A stretch of 64,000 nt of DNA from Paenibacillus sp. BIHB 4019 (GTDB lineage: Bacteria > Bacillota > Bacilli > Paenibacillales > Paenibacillaceae). Numbering within the stretch: position 1 is the stretch's first letter; each line of letters opens with the position of its first letter. The stretch covers positions 3,582,501 to 3,646,500 of the forward strand of contig NZ_CP016808.1 in NCBI RefSeq assembly GCF_002741035.1, in the 5' to 3' direction. This document shows positions 1 through 9,505 of the stretch, one piece after another. The notes beneath the pieces are model-generated. The model did no database searches and was not told the origin of the DNA. It saw only the letters and a list, made by a program, of their open reading frames with translations. A program made the position numbers and the translations under genes.

Positions 1-1675
<1,675 letters not shown>

Positions 1676-1757
1676 CTAATAACACGCTAAAGTTTCATGA
1701 CTTGTCTTTCGCATCCAGTTTTCAGGGTAGCAATACCTTGTATGTAACGCTTTATAT

Positions 1758-1833
1758 TCCCTGATAGCTCAGTTGGTAGAGCACTCGACTGTTAATCGAG
1801 TTGTCACAGGTTCGAGTCCTGTTCGGGGAGCCA
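1758..1833 (+). tRNA. tRNA-Asn (GTT)
   Basis: Full cloverleaf, 7-bp acceptor stem TCCCTGA/TCGGGGA, anticodon GTT, CCA encoded. First tRNA of the cluster behind the 23S gene. Confidence 0.96.
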
Positions 1834-1837
1834 TTAT

Positions 1838-1928
1838 AGAGAGGTGTCCGAGTGGTCGAAGGAGCACGATTGGAAATCGTGTAGGCTCTAACCGGGTCTC
1901 GAGGGTTCGAATCCCTTCCTCTCTGCCA
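1838..1928 (+). tRNA. tRNA-Ser (GGA)
   Basis: Class II tRNA of 91 nt with a long variable arm; acceptor AGAGAGG/CCTCTCT, anticodon GGA, CCA encoded. Confidence 0.96.
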
Positions 1929-1963
1929 TACTTACTTAAAGTATGTTGGTAGAATTTTAAGAT

Positions 1964-2038
1964 GGCCCGTTGGTCAAGTGGTTAAGACACCTCCCTTTCA
2001 CGGAGGTAACAGGGGTTCGAGTCCCCTACGGGTCACCA
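1964..2038 (+). tRNA. tRNA-Glu (TTC)
   Basis: Acceptor GGCCCGT/ACGGGTC, anticodon TTC in the loop CTTTCAC, CCA encoded. Confidence 0.96.
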
Positions 2039-2109
2039 AAAAAACTTTTAAAAAACACTTGCAAAACGCTTGAAAAAGTGGTAAGATATAAAAGTCGCTT
2101 AAACAACAC

Positions 2110-2185
2110 GGAGGCTTAGCTCAGCTGGGAGAGCATCTGCCTTACAAGCAGAGGGTCGGGGGTTCGATCCCCTCAGCCTCCACCA
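2110..2185 (+). tRNA. tRNA-Val (TAC)
   Basis: Acceptor GGAGGCT/AGCCTCC, anticodon TAC, CCA encoded. The ~70 bp before it are AT-rich and may hold an internal promoter, but none is clear. Confidence 0.96.
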
Positions 2186-2202
2186 TATTGCTTTTACGAT
2201 GA

Positions 2203-2279
<77 letters not shown>

Positions 2280-2314
2280 AACTTTACCTTCGGAATGATC
2301 CGAGAATATGATGT

Positions 2315-2391
2315 GGAGCTGTGGTGTAGAGGCCTAACATGCCTGCCTGTCACGCAGGAGACCGCGAGTTCGAATCTCGTCAGCTCCGCCA
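2315..2391 (+). tRNA. tRNA-Asp (GTC)
   Basis: Acceptor GGAGCTG/CAGCTCC, anticodon GTC, CCA encoded. Confidence 0.96.
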
Positions 2392-2403
2392 TTTAAAACA
2401 TCT

Positions 2404-2479
<76 letters not shown>

Positions 2480-2512
2480 TTAAGATGATTGGTAAACATA
2501 AGATTGTACCAT

Positions 2513-2588
<76 letters not shown>

Positions 2589-2593
2589 TTCAT

Positions 2594-2677
2594 GGAGGAT
2601 TAGCGAAGTGGCTAAACGCGGCAGACTGTAAATCTGTTCCTTCGGGTTCGGTGGTTCGAATCCATCATCCTCCACCA
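2594..2677 (+). tRNA. tRNA-Tyr (GTA)
   Basis: Class II tRNA of 84 nt with a long variable arm, anticodon GTA, CCA encoded. Confidence 0.96.
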
Positions 2678-2686
2678 GTTTACCTT

Positions 2687-2760
2687 AGGGGCATAGTTTA
2701 AGGGTAGAACAACGGTCTCCAAAACCGTTGGTGTGGGTTCAATTCCTGCTGCCCCTGCCA
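2687..2760 (+). tRNA. tRNA-Trp (CCA)
   Basis: Acceptor AGGGGCA/TGCCCCT, anticodon CCA, 3' CCA encoded. Confidence 0.96.
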
Positions 2761-2783
2761 ATCAAAACTGAACAATATAATAT

Positions 2784-2860
2784 GGCGGTCGTGGCGAAGT
2801 GGTTAACGCATCGGTTTGTGGATCCGACATTCGGGGGTTCAATTCCCCTCGTCCGCCCCA
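2784..2860 (+). tRNA. tRNA-His (GTG)
   Basis: Anticodon GTG. An extra 5' G (G-1) pairs with discriminator C, as in tRNA-His. One T-T mismatch is visible in the acceptor stem. CCA encoded. Confidence 0.94.
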
Positions 2861-2891
2861 TTATTGTTCAAACTAAAAAATACTTAATTGT

Positions 2892-2966
2892 TGGGGATTA
2901 GCCAAGCGGTAAGGCAACGGACTTTGACTCCGTCATTCTCAGGTTCGATCCCTGAATCCCCAGCCA
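2892..2966 (+). tRNA. tRNA-Gln (TTG)
   Basis: Acceptor TGGGGAT/ATCCCCA, anticodon TTG, CCA encoded. Confidence 0.96.
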
Positions 2967-2973
2967 TTCTTTT

Positions 2974-3048
2974 GCGGACGTGGCTCAGTGGTAGAGCATC
3001 GCCTTGCCAAGGCGAGGGTCGCGAGTTCGAATCTCGTCGTCCGCTCCA
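2974..3048 (+). tRNA. tRNA-Gly (GCC)
   Basis: Acceptor GCGGACG/CGTCCGC, anticodon GCC, CCA encoded. Confidence 0.96.
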
Positions 3049-3055
3049 TCTTTAT

Positions 3056-3129
3056 GGCGCCATAGCCAAGTGGTAAGGCAGAGCTCTGCAAAAGCTCTAC
3101 CCCCAGTTCGAGTCTGGGTGGCGCCTCCA
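3056..3129 (+). tRNA. tRNA-Cys (GCA)
   Basis: Acceptor stem GGCGCC paired at both ends, anticodon GCA, CCA encoded. Confidence 0.96.
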
Positions 3130-3143
3130 CAATTTCATAGTGT

Positions 3144-3220
3144 GTGCCCTTAGCTCAGCTGGATAGAGCGTTTGACTACGAATCAAAAGGCCAGGAGTTC
3201 GAATCTCTTAGGGCACGCCA
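3144..3220 (+). tRNA. tRNA-Arg (ACG)
   Basis: Acceptor GTGCCCT/AGGGCAC, anticodon ACG (inosine-type), CCA encoded. Confidence 0.96.
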
Positions 3221-3234
3221 TTATTCTTTAAAAC

Positions 3235-3313
3235 GCCGGCGTGGCGGAATGGCAGACGCGCGCGACTCAAAATCGTGAGGGAAACCGTGGAGGTTCGAGT
3301 CCTCTCGCCGGCA
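3235..3313 (+). tRNA. tRNA-Leu (CAA), likely left attachment site
   Basis: Class II tRNA with acceptor GCCGGCG/CGCCGGC and anticodon CAA. Unlike the other fifteen tRNAs here it has no encoded CCA: the discriminator A is followed by TATAAG. It is the last tRNA, and the phage integrase starts 186 bp downstream. The simplest reading is that the 3' end of this gene was replaced by phage DNA on integration, with CCA now added post-transcriptionally. The exact crossover cannot be set because the other junction is not seen. Confidence 0.92.
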
Positions 3314-3343
3314 TATAAGAAACGAAGGTTTTACGGTGATTTA

Positions 3344-3384
3344 AACGCTGATTGCGCGCATGTGCAGTCGGCGTTTTGCGTTTA
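3344..3384 (+). terminator. hairpin terminator after the tRNA operon
   Basis: AACGCTGATTGC pairs with GCAGTCGGCGTT (12 bp with G-U pairs), followed by a T-rich stretch TTGCGTTT. It would stop rRNA/tRNA transcription from running into the integrase. Confidence 0.7.
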
Positions 3385-3408
3385 ATAATGCGCGATAATA
3401 AAGCGCGG

Positions 3409-3437
3409 TGATATTACGCAACGCGCACGACTATAAT
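3409..3437 (+). promoter_or_regulatory. possible integrase promoter
   Basis: A perfect TATAAT at 3432-3437 with a poor -35 (TGATAT) 17 bp upstream, about 60 bp before the integrase start. Confidence 0.35.
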
Positions 3438-3498
3438 CGTATTTTACCGTATTCTCCAGCGTATCCCTCGACGAATATCTCGACGGAGGAATTACGAA

Positions 3499-4461
3499 AT
3501 GGCTAGACGAAAGAATGCGTTAGATCAAACGGACTTGTTACCGAATCACGCGCCTATATATGCGGTGGACGATTGGGATAGTGCTGTCGATTTATTTTTA
3601 CGCGACGGGAAGATACGTAATATCAGTAAGCATACAATCGGGTTTTACCGTCAGGAACTCGGTAAGTTTAAGCGGATACTCGACGAACAAAAAATATCTA
3701 CCGATCCGAATAAGATTACAGAGGAAATAATTAAAACGAACGTCATCCTATACCTTCTTGATGACGAGCAGAAGGCAACGTCAATTAACTGTGTGCTGAG
3801 AGCCATTCGGACTCTGTTTAATTTTCTTGTAAAGGAAAGCTATTTACTACGCTCTCCGATGACTCGGGTAAAGCTGCTGAGTCAAAAGAATACTATTATC
3901 AAAGCTTTTTCTACTGAGCAGATACACCGCCTTTTTGCGCAGCCTGATCAAAAGACTTTCGTTGGAGTGCGCGATCTTACGATAATGATGATATTTATGG
4001 AAACGGGAATACGTCTGCGTGAGCTTGAGGATCTGACATTAGATGATATTGTATGGCGTGAAGGTACCGTACTAGTGAACGGTAAGAATAATAGTCAGCG
4101 GCTCGTGCCTATCCAAGCGCTGATGAAGAAACAGCTTTCGAAGTATGTAGCATTACGCGGTCAACTCGAACACAACTCTCTTTTTGTGACGATCGATAAT
4201 ACACCGATAACCAAACGTCAAGTACAGGAACAGATCGCGTTTTACGGGCGCAGAGCCGGTCTTACAGACGTCCGTTGCAGTCCTCACACCTTCCGCCATA
4301 CGTTCGCTAAAATGAGCGTACAGAACGGCGCAGACGTGTTTGCGCTTCAGGCCGTATTGGGACACGCTACGCTTGATCAAGTACGCACGTACGTTAATTT
4401 ATTCAGCTACGAAATACACAATAAACACCGCAAATTTAGCCCGATTGAAAAAATGTTTTAA
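3499..4461 (+). CDS. int: tyrosine recombinase (phage integrase)
   Basis: 320-residue XerC/XerD-like recombinase that would catalyse integration and excision. The N-terminal part (about 25-125) looks like a core-binding SAM-like domain. The catalytic domain shows R172 (TGIRLREL), K196, H263 and R266 (SPHTFRHTF), H289 (LGHATL) and the nucleophile Y298, so the active site is complete. Start ATG follows GGAGG by 10 bp. It lies beside the CCA-less tRNA-Leu, as expected for a tRNA-targeting phage. No excisionase gene was recognised. Confidence 0.95.
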   Translation: MARRKNALDQTDLLPNHAPIYAVDDWDSAVDLFLRDGKIRNISKHTIGFYRQELGKFKRILDEQKISTDPNKITEEIIKTNVILYLLDDEQKATSINCVLRAIRTLFNFLVKESYLLRSPMTRVKLLSQKNTIIKAFSTEQIHRLFAQPDQKTFVGVRDLTIMMIFMETGIRLRELEDLTLDDIVWREGTVLVNGKNNSQRLVPIQALMKKQLSKYVALRGQLEHNSLFVTIDNTPITKRQVQEQIAFYGRRAGLTDVRCSPHTFRHTFAKMSVQNGADVFALQAVLGHATLDQVRTYVNLFSYEIHNKHRKFSPIEKMF

Positions 4462-4531
4462 TTGGAAAAACTGCGTCCTTCTGCGATAATATACGTATTA
4501 CCTAAAAAGGAAATCGCAGGAGGATTACGCA

Positions 4532-5233
4532 ATGCTAGAAGCCATCCGGTTATTATCCGTTGTAGCAGTAATTATGTTCGTAGTAGCGATATTTGTTCCG
4601 AAGTATATTCCGCAATACACACGCCAAAAGAAGATAGGGATAGTAATTTCCGCAGTTTTTGTTTTCCTACTTTCAAGCGCCATTATTATTTACGACGGTA
4701 AGCCAGAAACAAAATCGGCTTCAACCGCGCCAGTGTACAAGCAACAGCCCGTAAGTCCAAGCCCTAGCCCGTTATCTGTAATGTTCGCATCGCCAGGCGA
4801 AGCTACCGCATCTAGCACGCCGGCTCCAACGCCTAAGCTGCCGAGTGTTGGCGAAAAAGCAACGGTAGGTAAATTCGACTTAACAATTAACGGACTGAAG
4901 ACGGCCGCTGAGTTTCGCGGAGAAACAACGGAGGGACAGTTCGTTATTGTGACCGTATCGATTACGAACAATGACAGCGATCCTCGCGACATTAGCTCGA
5001 ATATGTTCAAATTATCTGATGGAGACGGCAAAACATACGGAACTTTTGACGGTATTTTCTTTACGCGCCAAGGTGAAACGGAAGACCTCGTATACGAAAC
5101 GGTTAATCCAGGCCTTACCCGTAAGCGCATAGTCGTATTCGAGACTCCGAAAGACATAAGCGGGCTTCGATTATCCATTGCGGACGGAGTAGCGCTCAAA
5201 GCAACGACAACGATTGATTATTCGCTAGAATAA
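4532..5233 (+). CDS. membrane protein with DUF4352-like domain
   Basis: 233 residues. Two hydrophobic segments (about 7-26 and 34-54) are followed by a Pro/Ser-rich linker (about 70-105) and a C-terminal beta-sandwich-like region (about 108-230) resembling the extracellular DUF4352/telokin-like domain (ITVSITNNDSDPR-type core). Probably anchored in the membrane and exposed outside. It sits alone between the integrase and a terminator, a usual place for a gene expressed in the lysogen. Function unknown. Start ATG has AGGAGG 9 bp upstream. Confidence 0.75.
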   Translation: MLEAIRLLSVVAVIMFVVAIFVPKYIPQYTRQKKIGIVISAVFVFLLSSAIIIYDGKPETKSASTAPVYKQQPVSPSPSPLSVMFASPGEATASSTPAPTPKLPSVGEKATVGKFDLTINGLKTAAEFRGETTEGQFVIVTVSITNNDSDPRDISSNMFKLSDGDGKTYGTFDGIFFTRQGETEDLVYETVNPGLTRKRIVVFETPKDISGLRLSIADGVALKATTTIDYSLE

Positions 5234-5246
5234 CGCACGCCAAACA

Positions 5247-5285
5247 GCGGTCATTCCTTACGGGGAGTGGCCGCCTTTTTTTATT
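5247..5285 (+). terminator. intrinsic terminator
   Basis: GCGGTCATTCC pairs with GGAGTGGCCGC, loop TTACGG-rich, followed by a run of seven T. Its T-run overlaps the start of the first promoter-like element. Confidence 0.85.
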
Positions 5286-5336
5286 TTACGAAAAGTGTGC
5301 GAAAGTGAATCGGCGAACGACTACGTAAGTATAAGG
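5281..5336 (+). promoter_or_regulatory. phage promoter-like element, copy 1
   Basis: One of three ~56-bp sequences with identical geometry: TTATTTTACG, then GTGTGC at +14, exactly 17 bp, CGACTA, then AAGG at +15 from CGACTA. The other copies are at 15609 and 31635. It lies directly before the gene at 5362. The hexamers do not match sigma-A consensus, so a phage-specific factor is possible. Confidence 0.6.
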
Positions 5337-5361
5337 CGAAATGAATTTGGGGAGGGCGCAT

Positions 5362-6288
5362 ATGGCAAGTCCACAGAAAGAAGCGCTATTTGCGTTAATC
5401 GACGAAATGATTGACGCAGAGGTAGACGTAACTAAGCTTCGGCAGCACTATCCTGAGTTGAAATGTAACGCGATCCAGAAAAGGTTCGTACGGACTTTCG
5501 GGAGTTATCACCAAGGACTCGTCGAGTACGGACTATGCGCTAGTAATGGGGTACCTACAGACGTAGAGATTGCACGCTGCTTCGAGATTACGGAAGATTA
5601 CGCCGTCATTACGAATGAGTATCAAGCAGCGTCTCTACGCAACCTGTACGCGTTAACCGAGGTGGAATTCGTTCGCCTCAGTCGACCGATCGTTGACGCT
5701 TTGTGGACTGACGCGATAGACGAGATGTACCGCGATCATTTTCCGTTTGAAACGATTTCTGCGGAAGGTTTGGCGCAACAGTTTCCCCACTTACGGAAGC
5801 ACATCGAAAGGAGGTACGGAGCCTTCAAAAAGTTATTATCGGCATACAAAACACCGTACGATCGCTTCATTAGTCGTGAACATTGCGGTAAGGCTGCGCG
5901 AATGGGACGCGATTTTGAGCGTAAGCTGGGCGTAATACTAACTGCTATATACGGACAAACTGCCGTAGACGAAGATTTCCGCTTCAACGGTTGTTTACCG
6001 GATTTTGTAGTAAACGGCCGTGTCTGGATCGACGCTAAACTAAGCCGTGATACTGTACGCGACAAACGCTGCAAGACGATCGAAAAATACAGACCGTACG
6101 CGAAATCTTTACGTATTTATTACGCCCGTGGATCACTTGAGCCGCTAAACATTTCCGGAGTTGCTATTCAGCACGTATCCGTCCTTTACCCTTTACTTAA
6201 ACGTGCAGGAAGGCACGAATTAGTTGAGGATATGGAATCATTCGTAGAGCGAGTGCAGACGGAATCGAGATATTGGCGCGTTGCTTGA
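5362..6288 (+). CDS. PD-(D/E)XK-fold nuclease-like protein
   Basis: 308 residues from the ATG behind GGGGAGGG; an ATG 21 bp upstream has a poorer site. The N-terminal 170 residues look helical and may bind DNA. The C-terminal part has the spacing of a PD-(D/E)XK nuclease: E186 (FERKL), D214 (LPDFV) and D224-A-K226 (WIDAK). Substrate unknown; restriction-like, resolvase-like or homing-like roles are all possible. It is the first gene after promoter-like copy 1. Confidence 0.65.
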   Translation: MASPQKEALFALIDEMIDAEVDVTKLRQHYPELKCNAIQKRFVRTFGSYHQGLVEYGLCASNGVPTDVEIARCFEITEDYAVITNEYQAASLRNLYALTEVEFVRLSRPIVDALWTDAIDEMYRDHFPFETISAEGLAQQFPHLRKHIERRYGAFKKLLSAYKTPYDRFISREHCGKAARMGRDFERKLGVILTAIYGQTAVDEDFRFNGCLPDFVVNGRVWIDAKLSRDTVRDKRCKTIEKYRPYAKSLRIYYARGSLEPLNISGVAIQHVSVLYPLLKRAGRHELVEDMESFVERVQTESRYWRVA

Positions 6289-6306
6289 CGAAAGGAGTTA
6301 ACGCAA

Positions 6307-6639
6307 ATGAGCGGTATATTCGTAAAGCTCTACGTGGACGCGGTACGCTCCGGCATGATAGCGGATATGGGCGCGGAGAAGCTACAAACATTGCTTGTAC
6401 TCGCATCGTACATGGACGCTCACGGCCGCTGTTATCCGACGCAATGGGCGATCGCTGAAGCGCTAGGCGTGGCGCGTGAGACGGCTAACAGGCGGGTAGC
6501 CGCGTTGTTACGTTATAGATGGCGCGGAAGTCCGATTGTGACGGCGGAAAGGCGGCGCGATCCTACTGTACAGACGTGGGCTAATACGGTGTATACGATA
6601 TTGCCGGAGAGTCATATGCGGATATTCGATACGTCGTAA
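6307..6639 (+). CDS. HTH protein resembling phage replication initiators
   Basis: 110 residues. The central part (QWAIAEALGVARETANRRVAALL) is a winged-helix/HTH_36-like motif seen in small phage and plasmid replication initiators and DnaD-like replisome organisers. AAGGAG lies 9 bp before ATG. Two sets of short tandem repeats start 1 bp after the stop codon, as expected of an initiator next to its binding sites. It could equally be a transcription regulator. Compare the gene at 41202, which has the same downstream plan. Confidence 0.6.
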   Translation: MSGIFVKLYVDAVRSGMIADMGAEKLQTLLVLASYMDAHGRCYPTQWAIAEALGVARETANRRVAALLRYRWRGSPIVTAERRRDPTVQTWANTVYTILPESHMRIFDTS

Positions 6640-6640
6640 A

Positions 6641-6682
6641 CGTCACATGGCTACCGTCACACGGCAAACGTCACACTAACTA
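6641..6682. repeat. three 14-bp direct repeats (CGTCACA)
   Basis: CGTCACA occurs at 6641, 6655 and 6669, exactly 14 bp apart, right after the HTH gene. Iteron-like spacing (a little over one helical turn). Confidence 0.7.
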
Positions 6683-6720
6683 GAACCATAGTAACTAGAA
6701 CTATAATAACTAGAACCATA
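6677..6720. repeat. three 15-bp direct repeats (TAACTAGAAC)
   Basis: TAACTAGAACYATAR occurs at 6677, 6692 and 6707, exactly 15 bp apart, overlapping the end of the 14-bp set. One frame reads LEP, LEL, LEP separated by paired stops, so a decayed coding tail is an alternative explanation. Confidence 0.75.
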
Positions 6721-6817
6721 AACATATCGGCGCGATAAATCACACCGAAACGATAACATATAAGGAGTAGATATCGCGTATACAAGACGACGCAAGGAGG
6801 ATTGTACAAGGAACGAT

Positions 6818-6878
6818 AGTGACGCGTTAGTATCCAACTAAGTTCGCGTTGACTTTCTAAAGTCTACGTGAACAAACG
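6818..6878 (+). promoter_or_regulatory. conserved hairpin element A
   Basis: AGTGACGCG followed by a long imperfect hairpin at 6842-6873: GTTCGCGT pairs with ACGTGAAC around an inner GACTTT-CT-AAAGTC, then AAACG. A near copy with compensating base changes is at 42421-42478, and a looser one at 42273-42302. Role unknown: origin element, operator or RNA structure. The 6721-6817 stretch before it holds two SD-like sequences but no supported gene. Confidence 0.55.
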
Positions 6879-6923
6879 CTATAAACGAAAACGCTAAAAG
6901 AACGCTAATAAGGAGGCGATATC

Positions 6924-7436
6924 TTGACGAATAATACACGCGATTGGGCGGATGATAAACGCACATGCGAAGTGGCTACGGCAGGACCTTGGGAAGCGCG
7001 GAGCTGGGCGACTGATGGCGCGGATAAATATTTCGTAACACAAGCGGTATCAGGCGGAAAGGAAGTCGCAACTGCGTGGAAGGGGCTGCGTTACATGGGA
7101 GCGCCGATGATAACGGACGAAGAAGCTGCGGCTAATGCGTGCTTTATAGCGTCGGCACGTACCGGCTGGCCCGCTGCACTTGCGGAGATAGACCGCTTGC
7201 ATGACGAAGTAGGATCATGGTACGCCAAAACGATAGCGGAAGCGGTGCGAGCAGATACTGCGGAGCAACGCGTGCGGGACTTGGAGGCGGAGGTAGAGCG
7301 GTTACGTAAGGGGTTCCGGCGTATTACTACGTTAGCAAAAGCGCCAGATGACCCGCTAGTCCGCGTTCTACTCATGGCAGATATCGCGAAGAACACGTCA
7401 GCGAGCGAAGGAGGGACGCGCGATGACGAAGAGTAA
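6924..7436 (+). CDS. Ead/Ea22-like early phage protein
   Basis: 170 residues, TTG start behind AAGGAGG. The pattern AAANACFIASARTGWPAALAEID followed by a coiled coil (about 90-145) is typical of the Ead/Ea22-like proteins found in early regions of many phages; function not established. Overlaps the next gene by 14 bp, so part of an early operon. Confidence 0.55.
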   Translation: MTNNTRDWADDKRTCEVATAGPWEARSWATDGADKYFVTQAVSGGKEVATAWKGLRYMGAPMITDEEAAANACFIASARTGWPAALAEIDRLHDEVGSWYAKTIAEAVRADTAEQRVRDLEAEVERLRKGFRRITTLAKAPDDPLVRVLLMADIAKNTSASEGGTRDDEE

Positions 7437-7848
7437 AAAGCCCGCAGCTAAACGTATCACCGCCGAGCAGCGTAAAGACTGGCGCAACCTACCGACGGTC
7501 GACTGGAACGTACGTACCTTCCACGTCTATTTCGCGGATATGAACGCCGAGATATTCGGAGCCGCGCCTTACTTGCCAATGCGCAATTGGGCGTTTGAGC
7601 AGGCGCAAATCAAGCGGGCGATAGAGGCGTATGGACCGGACATTCTCCGCGCGGCATTCGACGAAGCGTTCCGTACGTATAGGCCAACGCGGGAATATCC
7701 GTTATTGACGGCAGGCTTTGCGTGCAGCTATCGGATTAACGCGATTATACCGGCGCTGATGGCGGAAAGAGCGGATAAGGAACGAGCTGCGGCGGAGAAG
7801 GCGAACGCTGAAGAAGCGGATTATAGTGGAATGGAGGCGTGGTTGTAG
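7423..7848 (+). CDS. hypothetical early phage protein
   Basis: 141 residues, ATG behind GAAGGAGG. Basic N-terminus, a mostly helical middle and a charged, Ala-rich C-terminal helix (about 115-135). No family recognised. Its stop codon overlaps the next start by one base, indicating coupled translation. Confidence 0.6.
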   Translation: MTKSKKPAAKRITAEQRKDWRNLPTVDWNVRTFHVYFADMNAEIFGAAPYLPMRNWAFEQAQIKRAIEAYGPDILRAAFDEAFRTYRPTREYPLLTAGFACSYRINAIIPALMAERADKERAAAEKANAEEADYSGMEAWL

Positions 7849-8153
7849 TGGCGGATAAGATGCGGAAATATCCGGTTGTCAGCGAGCGTGGTAACGCGTA
7901 TGAAGCGACAGTCGAACGCCTTAACTACGGATGGGTTACGTGCTGGGAAGTAACCGTTTATGCGTACGTAAGGAAGCGCGGTCTATTCGGTCGAATGAAG
8001 ACGAAGCGCGAGCGCATTTATCAAACGCGTTATAGCGACATTCGAATCGAATTTACGTACGTAGTTCAGTTCGCGATTCGTGATTACGAAGAAGACTTGG
8101 AACGTGAATATCGGTTACGGAAGTTGCGGGAGATAGTCGAATTTAATAAGTAA
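7848..8153 (+). CDS. hypothetical protein
   Basis: 101 residues from the GTG at 7848 (GGAGG 10 bp upstream, overlapping the previous stop TAG by one base). Basic, rich in Tyr and Arg, probably beta then alpha. No family recognised. Confidence 0.6.
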   Translation: MADKMRKYPVVSERGNAYEATVERLNYGWVTCWEVTVYAYVRKRGLFGRMKTKRERIYQTRYSDIRIEFTYVVQFAIRDYEEDLEREYRLRKLREIVEFNK

Positions 8154-8163
8154 AGGGGCGGAT

Positions 8164-8427
8164 ATGATGGCGGCAAAGGACACGTTATCGAAAGCGGTAT
8201 GCGATAAATGCGGACAAATCGAGAGTAACTACTATCTACGGTCTAAACACGGTTACTCCGCCGAATCATGCGGAGGGACTTTCGTTAAGAAGGACGTTGA
8301 GCGCGAAGTAATTAGCGGAGAGTTTACGGTTGAAAGTTCGTCAGGGAATCGCGTTAGCCTTAAGCATACGAGGTCCGTACGTCCGACTTCATTCGTGTAC
8401 TTATCGGACGTCCGATCGGCGCGTTGA
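8164..8427 (+). CDS. small protein with CxxC motif
   Basis: 87 residues. CDKCGQ near residue 13 and a further Cys near 38 suggest a partial zinc ribbon. AAAGGGGCGG precedes ATG. Function unknown. Confidence 0.55.
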   Translation: MMAAKDTLSKAVCDKCGQIESNYYLRSKHGYSAESCGGTFVKKDVEREVISGEFTVESSSGNRVSLKHTRSVRPTSFVYLSDVRSAR

Positions 8428-8479
8428 AGTTGACGGAAACCAGGCGCGGCCAGGAACCGAGCTGGAAGGCGGAAGAGTT

Positions 8480-8665
8480 ATGACGTTAGGTGACGCGCTA
8501 AGAGCGCTTGACGCGGGCAAGTCCGTTGTATCAAACGTAGGGAAGACGTATAGGCGTGAAGATGTTGCGCCAATTAACTGGATCGGAGAATACGCGGCTA
8601 GCTTCAGGAGCGCGGGAATGACGGAGGGCGAGCGGAGAGGTACGTTTAAGAATGCGGATCAATGA
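8480..8665 (+). CDS. small hypothetical protein
   Basis: 61 residues from the ATG at 8480 behind GGAAGG; earlier starts in frame would overlap the preceding gene. It looks like the small phage proteins with an MTLxDALxALxxGKxV start. Its end overlaps the convergent repressor gene by 20 bp. Confidence 0.5.
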   Translation: MTLGDALRALDAGKSVVSNVGKTYRREDVAPINWIGEYAASFRSAGMTEGERRGTFKNADQ

Positions 8666-8906
8666 TCAAAGTTCCGTATTTGTCTAGTGTTTTATCCGTG
8701 CGGCCAAGTAGAAAGTCGGTCGTTACTCCGTAAAAGTCAGCAAATGCAATAACTGTCTTAAGCTTTGTTGATTTAGCGTATCCGGTTTCGATATTGCTGT
8801 AAGTAGAAGTTGATAGTTTTACGCCCTCCGCTACTTCTGCCTGCAATAAATCGTGCCTTTCGCGGAGAAGTTTTACGCGGCTAGCTAGTGTTTTTTCGTA
8901 CGACAA
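8646..8906 (-). CDS. XRE-family repressor (lysogeny regulator candidate)
   Basis: 86 residues, one Cro/CI-type HTH covering about residues 8-62 (LLQAEVAEGVKLSTSTYSNIE) with no peptidase domain. TTG start with AAGGA upstream. It is the only leftward gene of the early region, and the sequence in front of it carries two TACGG-N5-CCGTA palindromes and a rightward promoter, so it probably represses the early operon starting near 9283. Confidence 0.8.
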   Translation of the reverse strand: MSYEKTLASRVKLLRERHDLLQAEVAEGVKLSTSTYSNIETGYAKSTKLKTVIAFADFYGVTTDFLLGRTDKTLDKYGTLIIDPHS

Positions 8907-8925
8907 AATTAATTCATCCTTTCTG

Positions 8926-8954
8926 TTGACAATACGGAAAATCCGTAGTACGAT
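8926..8954 (+). promoter_or_regulatory. rightward early promoter
   Basis: TTGACA at 8926-8931, 17 bp spacer, TACGAT at 8949-8954. The spacer contains operator palindrome 8933-8947, so repressor binding would block it. Confidence 0.7.
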
Positions 8955-8984
8955 AATACCGTAATCAGATACGGAATAACCGTA
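8933..8984. promoter_or_regulatory. repressor operators TACGG-N5-CCGTA
   Basis: Two 15-bp palindromes, TACGGAAAATCCGTA (8933-8947) and TACGGAATAACCGTA (8970-8984), 37 bp apart centre to centre, with a further CCGTA half site between them. They lie between the leftward repressor and the rightward operon. A diverged inverted repeat with the same ACGGAAAATCC core is at 40827-40842. From 8985 to 9282 no supportable gene is seen. Confidence 0.7.
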
Positions 8985-9282
8985 GTCACTAATACACCTT
9001 ACGTACTGTATTATACCACAGTTATGATACGTATGCTAAGAATACGCAACATAATCCTTCGCAACAAACTGCCTCATCTCCGCAGTATCCCGCACGAACA
9101 ACGGAAACAGCGCCCGCTGCTCTGACGTTCACCAATCCACGTAACAACCTCCGCAAAGTAATCGGTAGCCTGGCGTATCCTCTACGCAGAGCTGACGAAA
9201 ATTGTACGCACCCCAAACGTACAAAACTGGCGCGAGGCTTTTCGCGTCTGAGTATACGCTAAATTACGAAGGAGCTGACGAA

Positions 9283-9483
9283 ATGACTTACGTAAGCGGT
9301 TTTGATTTAGTACAAGCTCGCGCTGAGTGTCGTGCGAATCTTACGAAAATTAAGAGCTTAGTTCGGAATGTGACGATTAACTTTAGCGCAGCTAAGCGCG
9401 TAGAACCGTTCCCTTACATCTCGCCGCCTATCGTTATGTGCGGAAAAAGCGCATGGACTGGACGTAGAGACAAAGCTAATTAG
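9283..9483 (+). CDS. small hypothetical protein
   Basis: 66 residues from the ATG behind AAGGAG; an upstream in-frame ATG at 9202 has no ribosome site. Likely the first gene of the rightward operon. No family recognised. Confidence 0.5.
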   Translation: MTYVSGFDLVQARAECRANLTKIKSLVRNVTINFSAAKRVEPFPYISPPIVMCGKSAWTGRRDKAN

Positions 9484-9505
9484 AAAGAAGCCAAGAGGTG
9501 ATATA

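Noticed and set aside
6780..6860. Small coding frames behind two SD-like sequences (AAGGAG at 6761 and AAGGAGG at 6794)
   Set aside because: Frames are under 25 codons and need non-standard starts; left as unexplained.
9022..9261. Possible genes on either strand between the early operators and 9283
   Set aside because: No ribosome binding site and no recognisable protein; both strands are open by chance.
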